NCBI GenBank assembly: GCA_026874595.1
Contig: JAPPUL010000085.1
Location: 1-64,000, forward strand
DNA length: 64,000 nt
DNA from: Sipunculus nudus
Taxonomy: Eukaryota; Annelida; Sipuncula; Golfingiida; Sipunculidae
Reading direction: 5' to 3'
Below the pieces are notes generated by a model that searched no databases, was not told the DNA's origin, and was given only the letters and a program-made list of their open reading frames with translations. A program made the position numbers and the translations under genes. Shown piece by piece: positions 45,848 through 55,635 of the stretch. How positions within the stretch are numbered: position 1 is the first letter of the stretch; the number at the start of each line of letters is the position of its first letter.

Positions 45848-46869
45848 GGTATATCGTTATTATTAGCTTCTTCTCGGGGGAAATCTAAAATCACTCCAAG
45901 AGATTTTAAACTAATATAAGCGTTTTGCCTAACCACTAATTCTTTGTCATTGTTGTACACGTGCTTAAGAAACGGAATAATACGCTCATCCTTAAACTCT
46001 CCTAAAGCCAAAGCAACATAAGCACGAACTGTCTCATTCTTATCAAACAATAAATCAACCAAATGATTTATAGCATCCGGATACTGAAGCTTAGAAAGCC
46101 CCCAAACTGCACTAATTCTAACCTGATGATGTTTATCTTTCAAGGCAAATAGTAAAGGTTTTAAAGAACGCAAAGATCCTATAATTCCAATAGCCCTAAC
46201 AGCCTGATTTCTAACATTAAAGTCATCCTCAGAAACAAGCTTAAAAATATGTTTAATTGCTTTATGTGCCTTGAGTCTTGCAAGGGAGCGAGCACTATTA
46301 ATAAGAACTTTACTATCTTCATCATCCAAAGCCTGTATTAGAAAATCAACAATAACGTTGCGAGCACGCGAGAAATAGTATTGTCCAAGAAAAAGAGCTG
46401 CAAGACGGCGTTTAAGAATATTACTATCATAAATCAAGATGTATATATTGTTTCTAATTTGTCTATCTTCGATATTATTTATAATTTCCAAGTTATGCTT
46501 TTTGATGATATTAGAAGAAAGGTTTTGCTTTTCTTTCTCTTTTTGTTTTTCAAGTTTTTGTTTATAATCGTTTTTTTTGGGGTTAGCTTTTGAGCTACTT
46601 TTTGTTGAAGAACTAATATTTGAATTTGATTGCTTTTCTTTATTATTCTCTTTATTATTCTCTTTATTATTCTCTTTATTATTCCCTATCTTCTCATCTG
46701 TCTTTGGTTCACTTATTTTGTTACTATCATAAGGATTACTTTTATCAAGTGCATTGTCTTTTTCTTGGGGTTTACTATTAATTTCTTCTACTGCATAACA
46801 CAATGTAGTAGAAGGAATTAAATAATTTACAAAAGTAAATAAAGCTAAGCAATAAATCCGAGTAATCAT
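45844..46869 (-). CDS. Exported HEAT-repeat protein
   Basis: 341 residues. A signal peptide of about 26 residues; a low-complexity Lys/Asn/Ser linker with four copies of KENN encoded by a 12-bp tandem repeat (about 46643-46682); then five or six PBS-lyase-type HEAT repeats (EDSKVLINSARSLARLKAHK..., ...VRISAVWGLSKLQ..., ...VRAYVALALGEF...). A protein-binding scaffold in the cell envelope is likely. Confidence 0.85.
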   Translation of the reverse strand: MITRIYCLALFTFVNYLIPSTTLCYAVEEINSKPQEKDNALDKSNPYDSNKISEPKTDEKIGNNKENNKENNKENNKEKQSNSNISSSTKSSSKANPKKNDYKQKLEKQKEKEKQNLSSNIIKKHNLEIINNIEDRQIRNNIYILIYDSNILKRRLAALFLGQYYFSRARNVIVDFLIQALDDEDSKVLINSARSLARLKAHKAIKHIFKLVSEDDFNVRNQAVRAIGIIGSLRSLKPLLFALKDKHHQVRISAVWGLSKLQYPDAINHLVDLLFDKNETVRAYVALALGEFKDERIIPFLKHVYNNDKELVVRQNAYISLKSLGVILDFPREEANNNDIP

Positions 46870-46935
46870 AATAAAATAAATCCTGATAAATCCTATACCA
46901 AAAAGCCAAGTCTATATAAAAATATAGACACTAGT

Positions 46936-46964
46936 TTGACAAAATAATAACCAAGGGTTAGATT
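46936..46964 (+). promoter_or_regulatory. Sigma-70-type promoter for prfB
   Basis: TTGACA at 46936 and TAGATT at 46959 with a 17-base spacer, 68 bases before the prfB start. Exact -35 match and 4/6 -10 match. Confidence 0.55.
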
Positions 46965-47031
46965 TTTTTGTGGAAAAAGTTAAATCAATTGTTTAAAGGG
47001 TTTTAATAACAAAATAATATAGGATAAATAA

Positions 47032-48145
47032 ATGCATAAAATTATAAAAGAGAGATTAAACGAACTAAAAGAAGGGCTTTTAAAGCGCTGGAGGTTACTT
47101 TGAATTAGACAAAGCAAAAGAAAAGATAAAAGAAATAGAGATTAAAATGTCCAAGCCTGGCTTTTGGGAAGCGAAGGAAGAGGCCAATAAATATACAAAA
47201 AATCTAAAACAGTTAAAGAATAAAACGAGCAGTTGGGAAAGGCTAAGGAATGAAATTGTAGAAGGTCTTGAGCTTCTGGAGATTACAGAAGAGGGAGACG
47301 AAGAGAGTTTATGTGTTTTGGAGGGACTTTTAAAAGAGCTTGAAGAGAAGTATCAAGAGCTTGAATTTAAGGTTATGATGAACGAGGCAGAAGATATAAA
47401 TAATGCCTTTTTATCAATAAACGCAGGAGCAGGCGGAACTGAGGCATGTGATTGGGTAAATATGCTTCAAAGGATGTATATGAGATGGAGCGTATTAAGA
47501 GGCTATGAGGTTGAGATAGTAGATTATCTTGAGGGTGAAGAGGCGGGAACAAAAAACGTAACTTTATTAATAAAGGGGGAATACGCATATGGATATTTAC
47601 GCAGCGAAATAGGAGTACATAGGCTAGTAAGGCTATCACCCTTTGATTCAAACAAAAGACGACATACATCTTTTGCCTCAGTATACACATTCCCCGAAAT
47701 AGATAACAAAATAGACGTAGAACTAAACATGAGCGAATTAAGGATAGACACCTACCGAGCTCAAGGAGCAGGAGGTCAGCACGTAAATACAACGGACTCA
47801 GCTGTAAGAATAACTCATCTGCCAACGAATATTACAGTTCAATGTCAAAATGACAGATCACAGCATAAAAATAAAGAAAACGCACTTAAAGTCTTAAAAG
47901 GAAGACTATATAATCATTATAAAGAAGAGCGAGAGTTAGAAAGGGCAAAAGATGAAGGTACAAAATCCGAGATATCCTGGGGTTCACAAATAAGGTCATA
48001 CATACTCCAACCATATATGTTAGTAAAGGATCACAGAACAAATTTTGAAGTTGGAGACGTAGATAGCGTATTGGAGGGACGCCTGCTTGATGAGTTTATA
48101 ACAAGTTATTTAAAACTGTTTACTAGAAAAGGGAATGGACAGTAA
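47032..48145 (+). CDS. prfB: Peptide chain release factor 2, with programmed +1 frameshift
   Basis: The gene starts at ATG 47032, reads 23 codons to CTT at 47098, meets TGA at 47101, and goes on in the +1 frame from GAA at 47102 to the stop at 48145 (about 370 residues in all). The slip site is preceded by GGAGG, the known internal Shine-Dalgarno of the RF2 autoregulatory frameshift. The frame resumes ELDKAKEK. RF2 features are GAGGQHVN and the SPF motif (LSPFDSNKR). It ends translation at UGA and UAA. UGA level control is preserved. Confidence 0.96.
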
Positions 48146-48590
48146 TAGTTATAAGTAATTATGAGAAATTATTTTTTTTCCTTGACAGGTTAAATGAATT
48201 TATCTAAATTGAAAGATATGATTTTTAGGCATGAAGATCAGAGATAAGTAAATGGTTGATATGGATTTGAAGATGGGTTTGTTTATGGTGGGGATTTAGT
48301 TATGGGATATTTGCTTAGTAGGTGCTAATTTACTTGCTGGCTAGTGTTTTTGTTAGATGGTTAGGAGTAGATGGTTCGGCTTAGGTGATCGTCTTAGATG
48401 GGTGATGGTCTTAGATGATGGGAGATGCTTAAAAATCTTAGTGCATTTCTAAATAAATTGTGTGTGACATAGACTGGGAGGGGAAATGTCATGTACGATT
48501 TATTTATGTTGCACAAAAAGGGTAGCAGAGAATGAGTAAGAGAATGAGTATAAGTTGCGGGTGTAACTACGGGTGTAGCCAGAGGCAAAT
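48146..48590. other. Non-coding stretch with a strong promoter; possible small RNA
   Basis: 445 bases without a convincing reading frame. TTGACA at 48182 and TAAATT at 48205 (17-base spacer) make a promoter-like pair. The downstream part, about 48290-48430, is rich in G and T and has many ttagatgg-like repeats. No match to the RNase P, tmRNA, SRP or 6S patterns I know. It may be the leader of the 48591 gene or a separate RNA. Confidence 0.35.
48182..48210 (+). promoter_or_regulatory. Sigma-70-type promoter
   Basis: TTGACA (48182-48187), 17 bases, TAAATT (48205-48210). The next start codon is about 380 bases away. Confidence 0.45.
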
Positions 48591-49088
48591 ATGCTTACAC
48601 CGACTATCTTAGCATCACTCACAATACTTTACATACTATCAAATCCAGTATACAGTAAAGAAACGTGGGATAAACCTACCAAAAGAATAGGTTTTGAGAG
48701 TATAAATAGCTCCCAAAATTTAATTACTTTAAATACAAAAGATAAAGCAAGTAAAAAGCTCGTCATAAAAGATGGATTAAATGATAAATTAGATAAGAGC
48801 CTAAAACCAAAAGAAGAGCTACAATTGCCTAAGAAGGGTTCTCAGATTGGTCTGGCAGTGGGTAATGACGCAGCGAAGTTTTACAAGCGTGGATTTTTAA
48901 AAGATGTAGAGCCTGAGGACAATGTATTGGAAGAGATTTTTGAGGAAGGACATATAAAGCTGTTTAGTATATTTGGGTTTAATGTATATATAAGATTTAA
49001 TAAACGAGAGAGGGGAGAAGGGCGAGGGTATCGTTTTAGAGAAGCGGTTATGGAAGATCATACAAGGCGTAACAGATTAAGAGATTAA
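48591..49088 (+). CDS. Exported hypothetical protein (165 aa)
   Basis: A signal peptide of about 22 residues ending NPVYS-KET, then a polar Lys-rich protein of unknown family with a C-terminal Arg-rich tail (RERGEGRGYRFREAV, HTRRNRLRD). Lies 75 bases before rpiB. Confidence 0.6.
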   Translation: MLTPTILASLTILYILSNPVYSKETWDKPTKRIGFESINSSQNLITLNTKDKASKKLVIKDGLNDKLDKSLKPKEELQLPKKGSQIGLAVGNDAAKFYKRGFLKDVEPEDNVLEEIFEEGHIKLFSIFGFNVYIRFNKRERGEGRGYRFREAVMEDHTRRNRLRD

Positions 49089-49162
49089 CGGTTTGCTTAG
49101 GGTATGAATTTTTAGAGAACGCTATTAAGGGACAAATTTATAAGTTAGAAAAATTAAGAAAT

Positions 49163-49621
49163 ATGAAGATATCGCTTGGGTCAGATCATGCAGGATATAA
49201 GCTTAAAGGTAGTATACTAGAGCATTTAAATAAGAGAGTATTAGATGGAAAGCTAATAGAATGCATAGATTACGGAACTAATGGGACAGAGGAGAGGGTA
49301 GACTATCCGGATTATGTATCAAAGGCAGCGGAGGCGGTGATAAAAGGGGAAGTAGATATGAGTATAGTTATATGCGGTTCTGGGATTGGGGCTAGTATAG
49401 TAGCAAACAAGATAAATGGTATTCGTGCGGCACTTTGTACGACAGAAGAGCTTGCAATACTCTCTCGCGAACACAATAATGCAAATGTACTTGCATTGGG
49501 GCAGAGGATATTAGATAAAGAACTAGCACTTAAGATAGTTGACAAATGGCTTATAACAAAATTTAAAGGAGGACGGCACAAAATAAGAATAGATAAGATA
49601 GATAAATTAGAAAATAGATAA
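49163..49621 (+). CDS. rpiB: Ribose-5-phosphate isomerase B
   Basis: 152 residues. LGSDHAGYKLK, DYGTNGTERV-like (NGTEERVDYPDY), VICGSGIGASIVANK, REHNNANVLALG. The catalytic Cys region reads CGSGIG where CGTGxG is common. Works with rpe at 24760 in the pentose phosphate path. The last codons and stop (gataaattagaaaata) are duplicated once. Confidence 0.95.
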   Translation: MKISLGSDHAGYKLKGSILEHLNKRVLDGKLIECIDYGTNGTEERVDYPDYVSKAAEAVIKGEVDMSIVICGSGIGASIVANKINGIRAALCTTEELAILSREHNNANVLALGQRILDKELALKIVDKWLITKFKGGRHKIRIDKIDKLENR

Positions 49622-49706
49622 ATTAGAAAATAGATATAAAAAAGAAAATAAACAAGAACCACAAAAAAAACATCAAAAAGACAATAAATCACTAAATAAA
49701 TTAAAG

Positions 49707-50585
49707 ATGATAACTTCTAAAACGGCGTTATATGGTATACTGGGCAATCCTGTTGGGCACTCACTATCTCCACAAATGCACAATATAGGATTTCGATATC
49801 ACAATCTAAATGCAGTGTATGTAGCCTTTGAGGTCAAGTTAGAAGACCTTGAATTTAGTCTAAATGGCTGTAGGGGGCTTGGGATTAAGGGACTTAGTGT
49901 AACTATTCCGTACAAGGAAAAGGTAATAAAATATTTAGATACTCTAGATGAGCATGCAAAGAAGATAGGAGCAGTTAATACAATCTTAAACGAAGCTGGG
50001 AAATTGACAGGTTATAATACAGATGGTCTTGGAGCTTATGAGGCTATAGTTTCACGAGAAGACATAAGCGGCAAGTCTATTTTCATAATAGGGAATGGGG
50101 GAACAGCAAAAGCGATTGTGCATGCATTAGTTAGTAAGGTTATGGGAATAGACATAATGGTATGCGGGCGTAGTCGTAAAAAGCTTGAAGTTTTTATAAA
50201 GGATGTAAAAAAGAGTTATCCAGAAGCAAGACTTAGTTTTTGCACATACGAAGATGAGGGAGTTGATATTTTAGTTACAAGGAGCAAAGTGATAATAAAC
50301 ACAACACCGATAGGGATGGCTGGTTATGATGCTGGTTATGATATAAAAGAGAATATTCCGCTACCGCTTGAGCAGGTACTAACTAAAGAGCATATATTAT
50401 TTGACGTAGTATATAAACCGCTGGAGACCAATTTTTTAAGAATTGGCAAAGCAAAGGGAGCAGTTATAATAAACGGGCTTGAACTTCTTCTAAATCAAGG
50501 GATATTACAATTTGAGTTATGGACGGGGCTTAAGGCTCCCAAAGAAAAGATGTACAAAGCACTATATGAGAATATCAGTATATGA
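49707..50585 (+). CDS. aroE: Shikimate dehydrogenase
   Basis: 292 residues; NADPH-dependent step of the aromatic amino acid path. GNPVGHSLSPQMHN binds shikimate, TIPYKEK holds the catalytic Lys, YNTDGLG the Asp, FIIGNGGTAKA the nucleotide. The end of the gene and the following bases share a tatatgagaatat duplication that includes the stop. Confidence 0.95.
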   Translation: MITSKTALYGILGNPVGHSLSPQMHNIGFRYHNLNAVYVAFEVKLEDLEFSLNGCRGLGIKGLSVTIPYKEKVIKYLDTLDEHAKKIGAVNTILNEAGKLTGYNTDGLGAYEAIVSREDISGKSIFIIGNGGTAKAIVHALVSKVMGIDIMVCGRSRKKLEVFIKDVKKSYPEARLSFCTYEDEGVDILVTRSKVIINTTPIGMAGYDAGYDIKENIPLPLEQVLTKEHILFDVVYKPLETNFLRIGKAKGAVIINGLELLLNQGILQFELWTGLKAPKEKMYKALYENISI

Positions 50586-50641
50586 GAATATAGAAAAATA
50601 GTTATTCTTAGTGTTTAAGTTAAGGCGTTAAGTTAAGGAAC

Positions 50642-50715
50642 TAGCGGTGCAGGGATTCGAACCCCGGACACGTGGATTATGATTCCACTGCTCTAACCAA
50701 CTGAGCTACACCGCC
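50642..50715 (-). tRNA. tRNA-Met, elongator (CAT)
   Basis: Minus strand: acceptor GGCGGTG/CACCGCT, D arm with AGCTCAGTTGGTTAGAGC, anticodon stem GTGGA/TCCAC with CAT, T arm with GGTTCGAATCC. The anticodon stem lacks the three G-C pairs of an initiator. A lysidine-modified tRNA-Ile2 also has CAT; I prefer elongator Met by general likeness. 74 nt without CCA. Confidence 0.88.
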
Positions 50716-50822
50716 AAAAATGAAAGATGATATAATTACCTAAAAAAAACAAAATCTAAATAACATACTAAAGATAGTATAACTAAATCATTTGGATAAG
50801 AGAAAAACTGTTGTATTTAAAT

Positions 50823-50896
50823 TAGCGGGGGTAGGACTTGAACCTACGATCTTCGGGTTATGAGCCCGACGAGATAGCCATCTTCTCCACCCCGCA
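50823..50896 (-). tRNA. Initiator tRNA-fMet (CAT)
   Basis: Minus strand: starts TGCGGGG, ends CCCCGCTA, so base 1 and 72 (T-T) are not paired, as required for an initiator. Anticodon stem TCGGG/CCCGA has three G-C pairs next to the CAT loop. T arm GGTTCAAGTCC. CCA not encoded. It lies 107 bases upstream (same strand) of the elongator tRNA-Met and probably forms one transcript with it. Confidence 0.95.
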
Positions 50897-51047
50897 ACGA
50901 TATGTGTATAGATAATGATAGTACATTTACAATATATGTCAAGGGTAGTAGTATCTAAAAAGAGAACAACGCCAAATATACTATAAAACAACACCGCCTC
51001 TATAAAAAGTTTAAACCAATAATCTAAACTAGTTATAAAAAAAATGC

Positions 51048-51512
51048 TTAAGCCAAAACTCCAAAACAAATCGCCGCAATACTAAGAGCAAACATAACAT
51101 AATGTAATATTCGTATGCGTTTAAAAGCTGCATCAATAAGAGCACTACCCTCTGATTTTTCTAACTTATCTATATCTCTCTTTATAATAGGACGTACAAC
51201 AAATATTACTAAAATCCATAAAAGCCATATCAAAAACATAAGTAAAACATAAATTCCCCTCCCTTCAAAAAGAGCTGAAAAAGAAGTTTTATAAGCTAAG
51301 TGCATAAGGTAAAGTCCACTAAGTCCTACTATTATACTATATACCTTTGCATATGGAGTAAAGCCCTTTTCTATATCTCTAAAAGATGATAGCTTATCTA
51401 AAGGATTAGTAAGCTTATTAAGAGAAGGTAGCAAAATCAAACTTACATAAGCCCCCCCTCCAGCCCAAAAAACTACACTAAGTACATGAATAATTAGAAC
51501 AATTTCAAACAT
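51048..51512 (-). CDS. Four-helix membrane protein (CopD/DUF2269-like)
   Basis: 154 residues with four membrane helices. HVLSVVFWAGGGAYVSLILLPSL in the first helix, and a last helix following RIRILHYVMFALSI, resemble small CopD- or DUF2269-type membrane proteins. His residues near helix ends could bind haem or copper. The function is not known. Confidence 0.7.
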   Translation of the reverse strand: MFEIVLIIHVLSVVFWAGGGAYVSLILLPSLNKLTNPLDKLSSFRDIEKGFTPYAKVYSIIVGLSGLYLMHLAYKTSFSALFEGRGIYVLLMFLIWLLWILVIFVVRPIIKRDIDKLEKSEGSALIDAAFKRIRILHYVMFALSIAAICFGVLA

Positions 51513-51605
51513 AATTTTATTCTCCTACCGTTTCTTAATATAATAATCTTATTAAATTAATTAGTTATTATAAAATACATAAAAAAAAACTTAAGGACTA
51601 ACTAT

Positions 51606-52712
51606 ATGGGATTTTCATGCGGCATTATAGGACTTCCGAATGTCGGTAAGTCAACATTATTTAACGCATTAACTAAAAAGGGTGCCGAAAGTTCAAATTA
51701 TCCATTCTGCACTATAGACCCCAATATTGGAGTTGTGCCTCTGCCTGACACTCGTATGCAAGAGATACTTAAGCATGTTATTACTAAAAAAGTCGTTCCT
51801 ACTTTTATGCATTTTACTGATATTGCAGGACTTATTAAAGGCGCAAGTCAGGGGCAGGGGCTTGGTAATAAGTTTTTAGCTCATATACGGGAGGTTTCGG
51901 CTATTGCTCATGTTGTTCGGATCTTTTCGGATAAGGATATTGTTCATGTTGGACAGATTGACCCTATTGGTGATTTTGATATTGTTATGACAGAATTAAA
52001 GCTTAAGGATATGGAGAGTATAGAAAAGCGTTTATCTCGTCTTGAAAAGGAGATTAAATCAGGGAGTAAGGAAACAAAGGAAGAACATAGATTTTTAAAA
52101 GAAGTACAGATGCATTTAAATGGTGATAAGCTGTTGTCTTCCATAAAGATGGGTAATGAAGAGCATGCTTTACTTAAAGACCTTAGTCTTTTGACATTAA
52201 AACCGCAAATAATCGTTGCAAATGTTAGTGAGACCCAGCTTAAGGCTCTTGACGATGACAAGTATTATACTAAATTAAAACGTTATGCAAAGGAAGAGCA
52301 TAATATAAAAGTTATTCCTTTATGTGCACAGATTGAGAAAGAACTTGCGAATGACCTTACTGAGGATGAGTATAGCCAGTATTTAGAAACTTTTGGACTT
52401 AAGGAGTCTTCTTTGACTAAGCTTATAACAGAGGGGCATGAGCTGCTTGACCTAATTACATTTTATACAATTGGAGACAAGGAATGCCGTGGATGGGACA
52501 TAAAAAGAGGTTCTAATGCGCTTTATGCAGCTTCCAAAATACATACAGATATAGAAAAAGGGTTTATACGTGCACAGATAATATCATATAAAGATTTCGT
52601 AGAAAATGAATGTTCATATTCAAGATGTAAAGATAAGGGTAAAATGCGTCTTGAAGGTAAGGATTACATTATGGAAGACGGAGACATTGTACATTTTAGG
52701 TTTAATGTTTAA
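51606..52712 (+). CDS. ychF: Redox-regulated ATPase YchF (Obg family)
   Basis: 368 residues. Walker A GLPNVGKSTLFNAL, switch regions with TDIAGLIKGASQGQGLGNKFLAHIREV, NVSE specificity loop in place of NKxD, which gives ATP preference, and a C-terminal TGS domain (FYTIGDKECRGWDIKRGSNA). Ribosome-associated. Confidence 0.96.
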   Translation: MGFSCGIIGLPNVGKSTLFNALTKKGAESSNYPFCTIDPNIGVVPLPDTRMQEILKHVITKKVVPTFMHFTDIAGLIKGASQGQGLGNKFLAHIREVSAIAHVVRIFSDKDIVHVGQIDPIGDFDIVMTELKLKDMESIEKRLSRLEKEIKSGSKETKEEHRFLKEVQMHLNGDKLLSSIKMGNEEHALLKDLSLLTLKPQIIVANVSETQLKALDDDKYYTKLKRYAKEEHNIKVIPLCAQIEKELANDLTEDEYSQYLETFGLKESSLTKLITEGHELLDLITFYTIGDKECRGWDIKRGSNALYAASKIHTDIEKGFIRAQIISYKDFVENECSYSRCKDKGKMRLEGKDYIMEDGDIVHFRFNV

Positions 52713-52881
52713 TATTTATAGGTTTAAACGATATACAACAAAAGATAATAAGTAAAGCTTATCTGAGCTGGACAGCCTTTAGTAATTAATTTGACTTATA
52801 ATATTTTTTGTGTTATAATTGTTCATTAGACATTAGACATTTTCCTATTGTCAATTTTTTTTTATTGGAGAAATTTAAAAA

Positions 52882-53658
52882 ATGAAACACTCTATCACAA
52901 TGATACCTTTAGTGCTTATTGCACTTTTTGCTCTTACACTTAGCTCATGCAAAAGTGATGGGACAAGCACGGACCAACAGAACAAGAATAATCCGAGCAA
53001 AACAACGAACCAACCGACAGATGATAGCGTCAGCTATACCACGTCTGTTAACTCTATATTTCAAACCTTCCAAGAAGCACAAGGGGCAGAAGCCAACAAT
53101 AAAATAACTCTTGTGAAGGGCCAGATTAAGAATGAATACGTTACTGGTACCAAGATCCCTGGAGCCGATTTCGACGAGAGTTTTCGCAACAAAATCACAG
53201 GGACCCACGTACACATTATGGCTTATTTAGCTCATACTGGAGCAGGAACTCAGAAAAACGGCTCAATAAGCCCGCCTAATATAACAAAAGAACAGGTAGC
53301 AGCACTACCCACAAATAAGGATAAACTTGCATTTCTACTCTTAAACATAGAGAGAAGTAAATTAAACGAGGCCATAACAGAAACAGAAAATAAGAACTCA
53401 CCACTAGATAAAGGTAAATTTAACACTAACACAAATGATGTAATATACAAAAAATGGAATTTAGCAAAGCGATCACCGGATGGCTTTAATGTTTACGTTT
53501 TTCAAGTATATGCAACCAGCGATAAAGTTGCTCTTCCTACAGGTAAGACTACAGCTAACGTTACACCTTCAGATATTGCCGGCATTACGGTTACGGCCCC
53601 ATCTTTTATGATTCCAGTACATCGTGAAGTACACTTTACCTATGAGCCTCCTAAGTAG
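52882..53658 (+). CDS. Hypothetical lipoprotein (258 aa)
   Basis: Signal peptide with the lipobox TLSSC, then a Ser/Thr/Asn/Gln-rich linker and a globular part with no known family. Its C-terminus (PVHREVHFTYEPPK) is aromatic. The linker style resembles that of the kelch lipoproteins. A perfect terminator follows. Confidence 0.7.
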   Translation: MKHSITMIPLVLIALFALTLSSCKSDGTSTDQQNKNNPSKTTNQPTDDSVSYTTSVNSIFQTFQEAQGAEANNKITLVKGQIKNEYVTGTKIPGADFDESFRNKITGTHVHIMAYLAHTGAGTQKNGSISPPNITKEQVAALPTNKDKLAFLLLNIERSKLNEAITETENKNSPLDKGKFNTNTNDVIYKKWNLAKRSPDGFNVYVFQVYATSDKVALPTGKTTANVTPSDIAGITVTAPSFMIPVHREVHFTYEPPK

Positions 53659-53677
53659 GCTGCAGCTTATACATTTT

Positions 53678-53706
53678 AAGCCTTAGATAAATTCTAAGGC
53701 TTTTTT
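53678..53706 (+). terminator. Rho-independent terminator
   Basis: AAGCCTTAGA, five-base loop TAAAT, TCTAAGGCTT, then TTTT. A perfect ten-pair stem and T run end the lipoprotein gene transcript. Confidence 0.92.
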
Positions 53707-53807
53707 ACCTTTCTTGGTTTTAGCTTAGGTTTTACCTTTCTTGAGGTTTATATTTTAAGTAATTATTTATATCTTTTAATAACTGGGTTATCTTTAAACT
53801 TAAGTTA

Positions 53808-54725
53808 ATGATTGATTTAAATACTAATATCGGAAGTCTAATAATTAAAAATCCCGTTATCGCTGCATCTGGCACTTGTGGATACGGAGTTGAACTTATT
53901 GACATTTTGGATATTAATAAACTAGGGGCGATCTCGGTCAAAGGTCTACACCTAAACCCTCAGAAAGGTAATTCTCCTACTAGGATATTTGAAACCCCTT
54001 GTGGAATGCTTAATGCCATTGGTTTGCAGGGTATTGGGATAAATGCTTTTAAAAAGGACAAAATGCCCATCCTTAGAAACTTTGATACTCATATAATACT
54101 TAACTTTTGGGGGAAAACTCAAAAGGAATATGAGGATGCTCTTTATTTACTTAATGATTTTGAGGAGGGAGATATTTCGGCTCTTGAACTTAATGTCTCT
54201 TGTCCGAATATTAAAGAAGGAGGCATTACATTTGGAACTGACCCAAAAGCCCTTGGCAAACTCGTTAATTCTCTTGCCAAAAAAACGTCATTGCCTCTTA
54301 TCGTAAAACTCTCTCCTAATGTAACTTCTATTGCGACAATGGCTAAAATAGCTCAAGACAATGGTGCAGATGCTATTTCGTTAATTAATACCTATCCTGC
54401 TATGGCAATAGATATTAAAAAAAGAAAACCTATCCTTTCTAATGTAACCGGAGGACTATCAGGTCCTGCCATTAAACCTATTGCCCTTAAAATGCTTTGG
54501 GATGCTTATTGTGCTGTTGATATCCCTCTTATTGGTATCGGTGGGATTATGTGTGCTAATGATGCTCTTGAATTTATTATAGCTGGAGCATCCGCTGTTC
54601 AAATCGGTACTGCAAACTTCGTTGACCCTTTTGCTACCTTAAATATTTTAAATGGTATTTATGATTATTGTAAAGATAACAGTATATCCGATATAAAATC
54701 TTTGATAGGAAGCTTAGAAGTTTAA
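53808..54725 (+). CDS. pyrD: Dihydroorotate dehydrogenase, class 1B type
   Basis: 305 residues. It oxidises dihydroorotate to orotate in pyrimidine synthesis using FMN. ASGTCGYGVE, NAIGLQGIGI, LNVSCPNIKEGG with the catalytic Cys, IVKLSPN, GIGGIM. Class 1B normally needs a PyrK partner, which I do not see in the window. Starts 102 bases after the terminator. Confidence 0.94.
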   Translation: MIDLNTNIGSLIIKNPVIAASGTCGYGVELIDILDINKLGAISVKGLHLNPQKGNSPTRIFETPCGMLNAIGLQGIGINAFKKDKMPILRNFDTHIILNFWGKTQKEYEDALYLLNDFEEGDISALELNVSCPNIKEGGITFGTDPKALGKLVNSLAKKTSLPLIVKLSPNVTSIATMAKIAQDNGADAISLINTYPAMAIDIKKRKPILSNVTGGLSGPAIKPIALKMLWDAYCAVDIPLIGIGGIMCANDALEFIIAGASAVQIGTANFVDPFATLNILNGIYDYCKDNSISDIKSLIGSLEV

Positions 54726-54765
54726 AAGCAGGAACAAAAGAGGAACAAAAGAGGAACAAAACATT

Positions 54766-55620
54766 ATGCTAATTAAGAAAATATCGACTATTCTTGTTGC
54801 ACTCATAGTTATAATAGCAATTCCAAGCATTACCATGTTTAACGATAATAAAGCTCAGGCTTACTTTTATGTTTCAATGCGATATATTGGTCTTATAGAG
54901 CTTGGACAGCTTGATTCTAACAATAATAATATTAATAAAGCCCTTAATTATGCTCAAAAGGCCTTAGCTTTTAACGAAAACCATCCCCAGGCTAATTACC
55001 TCTACTCTCATACTTTACTAAAATATTACCAAAACCCCAAAAAGGCTCTTATACATATGAAAAAAGCATTAAACGCATTCCCACAAAGCCCAAGATTAAA
55101 TAGTATAACTTCTCTTATATATCTTGCAATTAATGAGAAAACAAATAGAAAACATTCCCCAATACAAAAACAAAATAATTCAAATCTACAAAAGGCTTTG
55201 GAACATGCTAATATTGCATTGGAATATGCTAAAGAAGATAATGACAGAATAACTTATATTAGCCAGCTTTCCGAACTACATTATAAATTGAAAAACTTCT
55301 CTAAAGTCGATACTTTGTTTACAAATAGTTTAAAAAACTTCCCCAAAAGTTACGTCCTACACAACAACTATGCTTGGTTCCTTTTAAAGGAATCTTCTTT
55401 CTTTAATCCTAAAAAAGCTTTAGTACATGCTAAAAAAGCTGCCGAATTAAGTAGCTCTTTAAAACCATATATTTTAGATACTTTGGCTACTGCCTATTTT
55501 AAACTTGGACAAGTACATAAGGCGATTGAGCTTGAAAAAGAGGCTTATAAATTATCTTCTTCTAAGAAAGATAAAGAATTGTTCCTAAGAAAGATTAACA
55601 AGTTTAAACAAAGTTTATAG
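54766..55620 (+). CDS. TPR-repeat protein, membrane anchored
   Basis: 284 residues. An N-terminal hydrophobic anchor or signal (ISTILVALIVIIAIPSI), then five or six TPR-like helix pairs (ALNYAQKALAFNENHPQANYL, ...KALVHAKKAAELSS..., ...YFKLGQVHKAIELEKEAYKL). Three copies of the unit aggaacaaaag stand right before the start and provide stacked AGGA sites. A scaffold role is likely. Confidence 0.8.
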   Translation: MLIKKISTILVALIVIIAIPSITMFNDNKAQAYFYVSMRYIGLIELGQLDSNNNNINKALNYAQKALAFNENHPQANYLYSHTLLKYYQNPKKALIHMKKALNAFPQSPRLNSITSLIYLAINEKTNRKHSPIQKQNNSNLQKALEHANIALEYAKEDNDRITYISQLSELHYKLKNFSKVDTLFTNSLKNFPKSYVLHNNYAWFLLKESSFFNPKKALVHAKKAAELSSSLKPYILDTLATAYFKLGQVHKAIELEKEAYKLSSSKKDKELFLRKINKFKQSL

Positions 55621-55635
55621 CTTTTATTTAGGATT

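Noticed and set aside
48146-48590. tmRNA, RNase P RNA or SRP RNA
   Set aside because: None of the conserved cores I know (for example the tRNA-like ends of tmRNA or GAGGAAAGTCC of RNase P) is found.
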